Source: Methylomonas sp. UP202 (lineage in GTDB: Bacteria > Pseudomonadota > Gammaproteobacteria > Methylococcales > Methylomonadaceae). From it: a stretch of 64,000 nucleotides of DNA. Below, one piece after another: positions 45,437 to 55,800 of the stretch. The position numbers and the translations under genes are program-made. The notes under the pieces were generated by a model. The model searched no databases and was not told the DNA's origin. It saw only the letters and a program-made list of their open reading frames with translations. The DNA is taken from assembly GCF_029910655.1 (NCBI RefSeq), contig NZ_CP123897.1:620001-684000 (forward strand), given 5' to 3'. The number at the start of each line of letters is the position of its first letter. Positions within the stretch are counted from its first letter, which is position 1.

Positions 45437-46457
45437 CGACGGCGGCCATGCCGCCATCGGCTTGTTGACCTGGGTGATGATCGGTAAATACCTGGATCAT
45501 CTACCGCTGTACCGGCTGGAACAAATGGCCGCCTGCGACGGGGTGGTATTGTCTCGTTCCACATTGGCCGATTGGGTTGGTCGACTCGGTGTCGCTTTAG
45601 CGCCCTTAGTCGACCGATTGGCTTGGCATTTATTGCAGAGGGATAGCTTGCATGCCGATGAAACCCCGGTACCTCAACTCGATCCCGGCAGCGGCAAAAC
45701 CAAGAAAGCCTATTTGTGGGCTTACCGCAGCAACGACTTGCAACCGGGACCCAAAATCATCGTCTTCGACTATCAAGCCGGCCGCGGCGGTCGCTATGCG
45801 CAGCAATTTCTGGGCGACTGGCACGGTCAGCTATTGGTAGATGATTACGGTGGCTATAAAGCCTTGTTTGCCTCCGCTCGCGCGCATCCGCAATCGCAGC
45901 AGCTCGAACCCTGCATTGAGCTCGGCTGCATGGCGCAAATTCCTCGACCTGTTGCAAGCCAGTCAAAGCCCTATCGCGCAAGAAGCCCTATGCCGCATTG
46001 CCAAATTGTATGCGGTCGAAGCCCAAGCGCGTGAGTCAAGCACTGCCGAGCGAAAACACCTGCGCGCCGAACAAAGCCTGCCGCAACTGGCCGCCTTGCA
46101 CGACTGGCTGCAGCAAACCCACTTGCGCACCGCACCCGGCACGGCAACCGCCAAAGCTATCGACTACAGCTTGAAACGCTGGGCCGCGCTCAGCCGTTAT
46201 GCCGAAACCGGTGACTTACCCATCGACAACAACCCGGTGGAAAACTGCATTCGGCCGATTGCCCTGGGCAAAAAAACTGGCTGTTTGCAGGATCGGAACG
46301 CGCCGGCCAGCGCGCTGCGGTCATCCAAACCCTGCTCGGCACGGCCAAGCTCAATGGCCTTGATCCTGCTGCCTGGCTAAAAGACACCTTGGAAAAACTC
46401 CCCACCTGGCCTAACAGTCGTATCGACGAACTATTGCCTTTCAGTGCTGGCGATTAA
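45437..46457 (+). pseudogene. Truncated, frameshifted IS66 tnpC
   Basis: On the plus strand this matches the intact TnpC from about its residue 195 (GLLTWVMIGKYLDHLPLYRL) to the end. The N-terminal third, tnpB and tnpA are missing. Two lesions break the frame: about 11 bases are lost near 45935, between repeated GCG triplets, and one A is missing in an A-run near 46275. The catalytic segments DETPVPQLD, VDDYGGYKAL and NNPVENCIRP are still legible. Element sequence continues to 46503, where the inverted-repeat end GCTTAC is preserved. Confidence 0.9.
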
Positions 46458-46503
46458 ATCATAACGGTTGCCACCTGACGATGTGGGGCGGTTGCGTGCT
46501 TAC

Positions 46504-46589
46504 TGTCCCACATTGCATCGACCTTTTTAATGACGTCCTCGCGCATCACGATAGGCCGGCACTCGCGTTGGGTTTCGCCGGGCCATTTA
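46504..46589 (-). pseudogene. Duplicate of the ubiD 3' end
   Basis: About 86 bp match 56595-56682, the last coding stretch of the intact ubiD, with roughly 90 percent identity and in the same orientation. The match starts exactly at the outer end of the decayed IS66 copy and stops abruptly within the codons for the conserved [10 protein letters not shown] segment. It has no start and cannot be functional. With the intact ubiD it forms direct repeats around the 10-kb three-gene island. Confidence 0.85.
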
Positions 46590-46686
46590 TTCCGTTAGTG
46601 GTGTTCAGCACGTTTAGCACAATGATTTTTATGACGGAGGGATGTTCAATTCCCGAGCTCGCTGCGTATATTCACACTGCATGCCA

Positions 46687-48738
46687 TCAGATAATTTCGA
46701 TCTTGTCTTTATCAATGTCGCGTATGAGTTTGTTGCGCTTCAATTGTTTGTACAGAAGCATCGCGCCTGCGGCGCGGAGCATCTCGGGATCGGTCGAGCG
46801 AATCGCGTGGACTTCCGCCAACAGCTTTTTGTCGTACAGCGGAGAAGGCGACTGTTGGTTGCGTTCGTCGAGCATTCGGTCCAACGCCAGAAAATATCCC
46901 CGATCAGGCAAAATGGGCTTGATTAAACGATTGCCGGCTTCGAGGATTCCAGAGCGGATGCCGATGTAAATCCAGTCGTTTCTAACGGCATCTAATACTT
47001 CGGTTTGATGGTAATCCAAAAGTTCGTTAATCGACTCGATTTCCCAAAGCTCGTTTATCGTATTGATCAACTTCTTGTGAAATTCGCTGACTTCGAAATA
47101 GCTATTCAGATTCTCGCATTCGCGAATTAAGGTAGCGAAATTGCCATAGCAGCGCAGCCATAATAGGTCGAAGTGATGGTGATTTAACTTGGAGCCCCAC
47201 TTTCGATCGGTCGCCATTTGCTCCCATTTTATTTGCCAAGTATTGGCGATATATTTTTCGGCAGTCTTAGACGCTACCGGCCCGAGCACGTCTTCTTGGC
47301 TGATCAGGGTGGCAAGCAAACCTAAATTGCCGTCTTCCCGAGCATGTCGGTCTTGTTGTAATAGTTCATGGATCGATTGACCTCCGATTAATATCCAAAA
47401 AAACTCAGCGCCTAAACTGGCTTTTAACCGCAATAGCGCAAGCAGAAACAAGTTGAGCTTGTCGGGTTTACGGGGTTGCTCCTTGGATTGTTCCAAACTA
47501 TATAACTCCCGACCTTGATTTTCTGAGTATTGCGAGGCGTGAGTTGTGTGGTTTTCAACTGTGTCGGAATAACCGCGAATAATCCATTTCGCTGAGGTGG
47601 CTGATTTAGGCTCGGGGTGGGTTGCTTTCTTGGCAAAACCCTCCCAATCATCAAGTTTATCGAGTTCGTCCAAAACCAATACCGGTTCCAGTCCACATCG
47701 ATGGCACAAAAACAAGTAGCGGCGTAATAAGTTAATTAGCCACGCCGGATTGCTTTGATCGAAGATAACATTGTCTTCGTCGTGATGCTTTCTTTCGCGG
47801 GTATAAACCAAAGAGAGGATAAGAACAATCGGCACCAATGCGCTAATGACGGTAGGATTCTTAACCTCGCTCAGAAAGCGCGTGATTGCTTGATATAAAT
47901 CTTCTAAATCCGTGGGAAAAACTAACCAAGCCAAGGAAAATAATAAGGCAAGACTAAGTAAGGGTGACAAGTTTAAGCCGTGATTATTTTTAATATCATC
48001 CGATTTGTCTTGTTTCTGCTGGTAGTGGCTGGAGTGAGCCACGTTGTAGAGTTTGTCGGAAATATTCTGTAGCGCGCGCCAGTCCAGCCAGCGCAATATA
48101 AACCAACAAATTACCGTGGCTAAAACGCCGCTCAGAATGTATTGTCCGAGTAAGTGATTATGGCGCCAGCATCTAAATTCATGCGGGTAAAAGCGATAAG
48201 CAAGTGCAGATGTCAATAGGATAACAAGGCCTAAAACTAAGCCTGCAGGCCAAGTCTTATTACTACTCGCTGGCCATAGCAGAGCATTGCCTATCCAATA
48301 CTGATAAAACCCCAGCCTTTCCCGTAAAACTCGTCCATAGCTTCGTATGCTAAAGCGAGTGTCTATGGCGTTGGTCAGGGCACAGATGACGTTCAACAAA
48401 AGTTGTACTGTCAGTTCATTGGGCGTCGGTTCGCTTTCCTTTGGTTGATCGGAGCCCGAGCTTTTCCTCATTATCGGAAACATGGGGTCCACATCAACTT
48501 TTAAAAATACGCGCTGCAAATTTCTCGGTTGGCTAGCTTCAATGAAACGGGAACGGCGTCCAATACGGCCGGACCAGCAATGATACCAGCGCTTTTCTAC
48601 CCCTGGCGTTAACACTCGGTCCACCAGCCAGGATTTACCGACGCCGCGCTGACCGCTGATGAGATATATGCCCCCACAATGCTCTGGACGGGTCAGGAAG
48701 GCGCGCAGTTTGCCGATCTTTTGCTGCCGATCACTCAT
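46687..48738 (-). CDS. KAP-like membrane P-loop NTPase of the three-gene island
   Basis: This is a 683-residue protein. Walker A is ISGQRGVGKSW (about residues 27-37). Four membrane helices follow, near 162-182, 198-220, 258-278 and 294-315. Walker B then appears as LEPVLVLDELDKLDDW (about 352-367). Helices placed between Walker A and B are the hallmark of KAP NTPases, a group that includes PifA, which excludes phage T7. The C-terminal 250 residues are helical and unrecognised. Its ATG 48738 overlaps the upstream stop (ATGA); an ATG 15 bases further up is possible. Composition is visibly AT-richer than the host genes. It is likely the membrane effector or scaffold of the island's system. Confidence 0.78.
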   Translation of the reverse strand: MSDRQQKIGKLRAFLTRPEHCGGIYLISGQRGVGKSWLVDRVLTPGVEKRWYHCWSGRIGRRSRFIEASQPRNLQRVFLKVDVDPMFPIMRKSSGSDQPKESEPTPNELTVQLLLNVICALTNAIDTRFSIRSYGRVLRERLGFYQYWIGNALLWPASSNKTWPAGLVLGLVILLTSALAYRFYPHEFRCWRHNHLLGQYILSGVLATVICWFILRWLDWRALQNISDKLYNVAHSSHYQQKQDKSDDIKNNHGLNLSPLLSLALLFSLAWLVFPTDLEDLYQAITRFLSEVKNPTVISALVPIVLILSLVYTRERKHHDEDNVIFDQSNPAWLINLLRRYLFLCHRCGLEPVLVLDELDKLDDWEGFAKKATHPEPKSATSAKWIIRGYSDTVENHTTHASQYSENQGRELYSLEQSKEQPRKPDKLNLFLLALLRLKASLGAEFFWILIGGQSIHELLQQDRHAREDGNLGLLATLISQEDVLGPVASKTAEKYIANTWQIKWEQMATDRKWGSKLNHHHFDLLWLRCYGNFATLIRECENLNSYFEVSEFHKKLINTINELWEIESINELLDYHQTEVLDAVRNDWIYIGIRSGILEAGNRLIKPILPDRGYFLALDRMLDERNQQSPSPLYDKKLLAEVHAIRSTDPEMLRAAGAMLLYKQLKRNKLIRDIDKDKIEII

Positions 48739-49898
48739 GACGAAGCCTGCCATTCATTACCTAGCCAACGTTGGCGGCGACCGCCAAACCAGTTGGGATC
48801 GTCCCATTGGTAATTTTTTAGAAACTCCGTCGGAGTTTTGGTCCAGGGCATATCGGCGGTACGCGCCGCCCAATAAAGAATGGCGAGACTGCCGGGTTGC
48901 AGCATCAATTCCGTGCCTTCGCTTGATTCCTTGTCGGGATCTTTTGGCCATAGCGTCAACAACCCATCGAGCAGTAAATGCATTAGCTTCATTTCCATAC
49001 GCCAGTCGGAAACTCCTTGCCAAGGTCTAGGGCCGCCATCGTCGCCTAGACTATTGCTGTTTAAAAATTTTTCGGAATTTAGCCGTGAGCGGTGATCGGG
49101 GAGGAAGTCGCATAGCAGGCGCACGTAATCGCTGTGATTAAAACCCGACGGTTCACTGTTTTTATTTTCGCGATAATAATCAAGCACAGCTTGATCGAAG
49201 CGCCCCAGTCTCGATATGGTTGCTTCGAGAAGTTGCGCCAAAGCAGGCGGAAAATACAACGTTTCAGCGCTGCTTTGACACAAATGATCCAATTGCAAAC
49301 TAATTGAGCCGGAGCCTAGCCAGGCCAAGCGTTGTTCGGCGGTTTGGGGACTCATGCCTTTTTCTTCAAGGCCTAGTCGCTTGGAGTCCCATTGTGCTTG
49401 GCTCCATAAATCGCCATCGTCCCAAAGAAAATACTCGTAATTTTTTAGCGTATTAGAAAGAAACCAACTTCGCTCGCCGCGCAATTCGTAGCTGGAGGCT
49501 TGATGGAGCGCGAACGTAATGCTTTCAGAGAAAGGTGACTCTTGCGGAGCCGAGACTTTACGTATATCGCGTAGAAACTCCGAGGTTTTCCCGGCGTAAT
49601 TATTTTGGAACTGTTTACCTACTAAATAAATCTTGCCGGCTGATAGTTTTTGATCATCGGATAAACTGAGGGCGTCAACAATCGCTATTTCATTGGGCCT
49701 GTTATTAGCGCTTACGCGTTGTAAAAGTAGGTCGCGCAGTTCGCTGGCCCTAGTTGTTGCTAGGTCGTCCAGCGCTGAAGGATCGAAATAGAATGCGTGA
49801 TAGCCTGGGGGAGTAGATTGTAATTGTTCCTCCAGCGACCGAGTTTTGAAACGACCGTCATTGGCGGGCTCTAAAACATTCAAAGTTCTAAACGCCAT
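48735..49898 (-). CDS. Middle gene of the three-gene island, unknown family
   Basis: This is a 387-residue soluble protein with no signal or membrane helix. An N-terminal mixed alpha/beta part (about 1-110, PGYHAFYFDPSALDDLATTR) is followed by a helical second half rich in Trp and Leu (WRMEMKLMHLLLDGLLTLWP). I recognise no domain. It overlaps the giant gene by 11 bases and the KAP-like gene by 4, so the three must be made together. It could be an adaptor between the two ATPases. Its lack of recognisable relatives is part of the interest of this locus. Confidence 0.8.
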   Translation of the reverse strand: MAFRTLNVLEPANDGRFKTRSLEEQLQSTPPGYHAFYFDPSALDDLATTRASELRDLLLQRVSANNRPNEIAIVDALSLSDDQKLSAGKIYLVGKQFQNNYAGKTSEFLRDIRKVSAPQESPFSESITFALHQASSYELRGERSWFLSNTLKNYEYFLWDDGDLWSQAQWDSKRLGLEEKGMSPQTAEQRLAWLGSGSISLQLDHLCQSSAETLYFPPALAQLLEATISRLGRFDQAVLDYYRENKNSEPSGFNHSDYVRLLCDFLPDHRSRLNSEKFLNSNSLGDDGGPRPWQGVSDWRMEMKLMHLLLDGLLTLWPKDPDKESSEGTELMLQPGSLAILYWAARTADMPWTKTPTEFLKNYQWDDPNWFGGRRQRWLGNEWQASS

Positions 49899-52800
49899 CG
49901 TCGTCTCTCTCTCGATGGGTTAAATATTTCCAGGTCGGCAGCAGGTTGTTGGCAAAACAGAAACTGTATCTATTCTGCTTGTTCCCGGCCAGTACCGGCG
50001 ACGCGGTCAATTCGTTCAGCGCCGCTACCAAAGCTTCCTCTTTGACCTTGGGCATAGCGCTTTTAAATTGCCGTAGGTCGAAGGTTTGTAGTGGCTCCAG
50101 CCATTGTTCGGCATTACAAATTCGCTCTCGCGGCGCTTGGCAACAATTGACCAGTGCCGACCACAGTTGATGCTCCAACGAAGCCTCCGGATGTCGAATC
50201 GGACTGATATTGAACTTGGCATCTTGGCGCCGACCGGCTTGGTCCACAGAGGTTTTTAATGCGTGTAACATGCGTTGCAAGCTGGCCTGTTGAGCTTGCC
50301 GCCAGACTTCGGCATCGACCATTTTCAGTCGGCGGTGTTTCGGCAGCGCTTTGCAGATTTCTTCACCGAATTCATGCACCGCCCACACCAAGCCGCGAGT
50401 TTGCAGTAAGAATTCTTCCCGGTAACGATGCGGCAAAATGACGCCCAGTCCGGCGAGCCGGCTGTGGATAAACTCCCAGGCTTCCCGCGGTTTCCACGGC
50501 GATAGTTCTATAGCCTGAGTGAAGGTGTTGTAGATTGGATTTAATTCCGTGTGGCTGCTGTTATGCATCGCGACGCTCAATGCGTATTGCTCGTCCGCGC
50601 CGTAAGGATAAGCCGTGGCAAAAATGCAGACCTTGCCGTTGTTGATCAATTGTCGGAAAAAACTGAACAGTTGCCAACGGGTGCGCGAATCCTGCGTATC
50701 GGCCTTGGCAAGCCAGTCAGTTTCATCGAAGGTCCATAGCACCGTGAGGTTGATTTTGCCGCGAATATAGTCGAGATGATCGACTAATAGCTGGCGGTTA
50801 CGGTCGCGCCAATGGGCACTATCTTTATATTGATCAGGCCAATCCAGCGTAAGCGGATGGGGGCTTTTAAGCGATGCGTCCGCCAAACGCAGCATAAACC
50901 AGCGTTCTAACTCGTTGCCGTGCAGATGTTGCGGCAAGGCCTCGAAATTCACCGGCCAGCAGACTCGATCCGGTTGTTCGAGTTGCATCAGATAGAGTAT
51001 GCGTTCGCGTAGCGAGGTCTTGCCCATGCGTCGGCCGCCGATTAACAGGGCCGATTCGCGGCAATTCACGCCGGGTACGGTTTGGTCGGTATTGCTCAAA
51101 CAAGCCTTCAGCCGCGCGATGTCGTCGTCCTTGCCATAAAAATGCTTGGCAACCAATGCACCCATGCCGCCGTTGCAGCGGAACACTTCGCTGGTATCGA
51201 TACTTTGCCGCTGTTCTGCGTAACGCCGGTTCAGCCAAAGCTGTACATCGTCGAGGTCTTCGGCGTGTAATATTGCCAGTAAGTCGTTTTCGGTCATCGC
51301 CAAGGCGGTACCTTGCAAAGCCGGAGCGTTACTTTCACTGATGCATAGCCATAGCGGCTTCGCGGACGCATCAATTTTCAATTCGGCACGCTTAATCGCC
51401 GATTGCCTGGGTAATAAATGGCAGTCCCGGTAGTCGTCCCATTTCAGGCTCACCGCCTTTTCGAGTCGGATACGCCAATAGCCGAATTCCTTGTTGAAAC
51501 TGATCGCTCCGTTACCGAGTTTATGTAACAGTTGCTGGACCAGTTGATCGCAATCATCGGAATACTGGCTGCCTCCTTGCTGCAGCAATGGAAAATGACG
51601 TTTAAATTGCAGGCGCGCTTGGCGTTGGATACGCGCAATTTCCGGTTGCATGCCTAGAAGCGGCGCCACCTGATCGTCCACTACACGATCCAGATACGAC
51701 CACATAACGGTATCTATCAACATGGCAGGAGGCAGATATAGATCATCGGCACTCAGATTTTCGTTCGGGGCCGCGACGTAGAACGGCAAACGGGCGCACC
51801 AAGCGCCGAAAGCACGGTCTGGTAAGCGCTGCAGCTCGGCTTTGATCCCCGAAACATTGCTAAGCTTGTCGGCGAAGAGTTTATTGAAAATGGCTTCTAC
51901 GTGATCGTTGTCCGGCAGACTAGGAATCTGCTTGGCGATCAAATCTGGAAGTTTGTCGGCCCAATGCCAGAAAGCCAATGCCCATAAACGGGCATCGCCG
52001 CCCGGTAAAGCCTGCAATAAGGCATGCAGTTGCGCCAATTGGATGTGAGCGTCTGCCGCTAACGCTAAATCCGGGGAAAACCAGGGTAGATTTACCGAAT
52101 CGCGTTCCGCCGTAGCATCGTAACCGAAGCGTTCGCTGACATCGCGTTCCAGGCGCCGCCGTTGCGCACTACTCCAAATATCGCCGTTCAGCCAGTGGAA
52201 CTCGATATTTCGGGTTTGAAAGTCGTCCAATAAAGTCATCAGCCGTTGCCAAGTTGGCTGCCAAGCCGGCGTATCGGACAGGATCGCTACGCCGCGCGGG
52301 ATGTCCAGGGGCTTAGTGACCGACAACGGTCGATTGCTTTCCAGTTCGCGGCAGGTTAACCGAAGTTCGCCGGACAAGCGCTCTTGCTGACACGGCAAGC
52401 TTATTGTTAGTGCGGTGGTTTTGCGAGACTGAATGGTCAACGGCAAATCGTGAAGATCGATCTCTTCATCGTTCCAATGGAGGTTATGCAGCTCCAGAAT
52501 CCCGCGAAAGCGGTTGTCGATCTGAATTTGTAATTCCACTTGAGTCTTGCTGAGCCATAGGTCGCGGTAACGTAAATCCAGGTAGTTTTCCGGTTGGGCG
52601 AAAATCTTTTTCTCCAAGTCGTTCTGCCCTTGCTGGATTAACGTTTCCCAATGCGTGTGGAGCGAAGGCCAGCACAGCGCCAACAGAGTTTGCTGCTCGA
52701 CATCCTTGACGATAGCGAAACTGTCGAAACCCTTGGTTAAGTGATCCCGCAAGCGCAACCAATCGCTGTGTTCGCGGTTGGCGGCGTGTGGCAAGGAATG

Positions 52801-55800
52801 ACGATTGTTACGCAAGCTGGTCAGAATCATTTGTAGATTGTCCAACCAATTGTGCCAAGCCCGGTTGTTCGGAAATAATTCGCCGAGTTGAGTAACGGCC
52901 TGTTGGCTTAAAGTCTCGCAGTCGGCCACGTACAACCAGCGTAACGGTTCTGGCGGACGAGGCTCTGACATCGGTTGACGCGTGTTTGCCAGATCGGTTA
53001 ACCATTGCCACCAAGGGTCCCCGGGCAGCAAGTTTAAGGACTCCCGAGTCAGTTCCGCTATCGTCGCGCTCAGTTGCTCGGTATTTGATGCTCCGCTCTC
53101 TTCCGCTAGCGCGTTGCACCAAAGGTCCAACTTAAGCGGTGCGTTGGCTATTTCTTCAATTGCGAACCAGTTCCAACAGCGAATGGCTAAAAAAAGGCGC
53201 AGCGAAAGTTTTCGGTCATTGTCGCCGTCTACTGACCAAGTGTCGCACTTGATCGCCGCAAGCAATTCTTCGGCTTCCGCCCTGTCCGGCCATTGCTCGA
53301 GAATTTGTCTCGCCGGCGCCAAAACTTTGCAATACCAGGCACCGGCTGGTCTATTGTTTGTAGACTTGACCGTTTTCCAACATTCGTTAACTAATGAAAA
53401 TACTAACTCCCGGTGCTCGCGAATCAAGTCATCTAAATTGAGTTTTTTCAGTCGAAACAGCAGGAACACCAAGCTATTCAAATTGTCCTGTCCTTCAGGA
53501 ATTATCAATGGCAATATTGCTGACAAATCAGCATCGAGAAGCCTCTTTGCTTTCAGGTACTCGACGATTTGCTTAAAGCAGTAGAGATTTAGTATGGCTT
53601 CTTGGTAGGGTTGCTTCGGAATGATTAACGGGGCTCGCGGATTGCGCAATGGATAGGCTTCGGCTGCTGAAGCGCGTTCCGGCGATTCGCCATTTGGGTT
53701 TGGATTTCCAGCGGGCGCACCGCCGTCAATTTTCAATTTACCCAGCACCACCAGACGGCCGCTTTGCGTAGCGGTAATTAAATGCTGATGTTGGCTTAAT
53801 TTCATTGCAATTAACGCATTGATGGTGCCCAGCCTTTCATAGATACAAATAATGTCGCCGTGTTCGTCGACTAACAAGTTGCTGCCGTCGTCGCAGGTTA
53901 GCAGGCAAATACTTTGGAAATTGCCGTACTCTTTTAGATATCGAACATGGCGCAAATCGCCTGGCGCATGCACCAGCCAGCGCGGGCTGCCGGTGATGGC
54001 ATCCAAACACCAGATTCGTCCACCCTCGCCGCCGCAAATGAGCGTATTCCGTTCTTCGATATACTCCAGGCTGTAGAGTTTATGCACACCATCTAGCCAG
54101 CGCTCCGGTTGGGCTAGCTTGTTGGCTTGTATAACCGTTTTAAAGTCCCAAACCAATAATTGGCCGCGATCACGGTTCAACGCCCAGAGCTTTTGCGCGG
54201 AGTGGCGCAGCATGCACAGGCTACTCAGTCCGACATTGTCTTGCCATAATTCGACGGGCTTGAGTTTGGGGTGGTCAGGTAGCCAACGATAGAGGCAGGC
54301 TTTGCCGTTTTTATGGCGCCCCCCCAACAACACCATGGCTTCTTGTCGATTCGGTATTGATCGTGAGCAACATATTGAGAACTCACAGTCGAGTTTGCGT
54401 ATTACGGTGGGCTGTTTCTGTCCTAGTTGCCATTCCAGTATGGCTAGTTCGCCTCTCATGCCACCGACGATCAAGCGGTGGCGTTCGGAAATCGGTGGCA
54501 GGCAACGGACGAAGCTAGGGCGGCCGCTCCAGGGTAATTGTGCGTCCGGCCTTTTATCGGTAAGCAGCCAATCGTCGTTTTGCATTTTGTTGATGTCGAC
54601 GATACCCAATTGGCGGTCGGCGGTTAATATCGCCAGGTAGCCGAGGCAGCCTTCCAGGGCATCCATATGGATCACCGGCGACTGCAGGCGAAAACTGCGC
54701 AGTATGTTTAACGGTCGGAGTTCGTCGAAAGCGGATAGGAATTGTTCCCGGCAACGCTGAATATGGTCGTGGAGTTGTCTCAAGCGTTGCCGGAGGCCAG
54801 GTAAACCTGAAAGTTTGGTGTGTCTGGACCAACGGTCTACCCAATCGCGGCGGCGTAATAGTATTAGCCAGAGCTCGTCGGCGGTGGCTTCCGGTAATGT
54901 CAGCAAATCGAAAACCACGGCAAGCGCCGGGTGAATTTGATTATTTCGGTCGGCAAACACTTCGGTCCATGGTCGGCCTTGCGCCGAATCCTTGACGCGG
55001 TCGCAATAACAGGAATTGATGATCCAACGCAATGCGTGGCGTAGCAAACGTCGGTGAATTTCGGTTAAAGCTTGGTGTTGTAGGGGGGGGAGTTGGGGAT
55101 ACAGCGTGTTTAGCGCATTCAACCAATGGGCAAAGGCTGCGACATACGGAGGGTCGTCGTGTAAATGGCGAAACAACTGGTCCAACGCGACTCCGCAAAG
55201 CCGTAACAGTTTTTCGTGCTCGGTATCTAGTTGGTTCAGGATTTCTTGTTTCTCCGGAAACTGCCACACGCCATCCCGCTTTAGCAAGTGATCGGCTAAA
55301 ATCTCCGATTTGCGTAGTGTTTTGAACTGGTCCGGGTCATACTGCCGCAACGGCAGCAATCCGCCGGATTTGTCTACCGCCACTAAATCAGTCTTGCCGT
55401 TGCCGATCAGCCGAACGATATGGCGTTCCAGATTCTGCCAATGCTTTACCTCTAATTCCCGATCCAGCAAATACAGGTAGCCTTCTTTTTCAACAATTAA
55501 TAGGTTAGTTTTATCTTGCTCTTCGCCTAGCAACAGCGCGTCGAGAATTTCATTGCCGAAGGGTTTGGATTGTTTATTGATTATGCTGTCTTGTAACCGA
55601 AATACTTTGCCTTGATTGGATGCCAGATAGACAGGCTTGCCGACGGCTAGGCCGTCCGCTCCGCGGATTCGGCCTATCGGCTTGGGTAGAGCGATGGGCT
55701 TGCCGTCAGATAGGCTCAAGAGAAGATCATCCTGCCAATTGAGAGCCTGATGAACTCGCTTGAAGCGAGCAATTATCGGCATATCTTGCCAGGAACTGCG

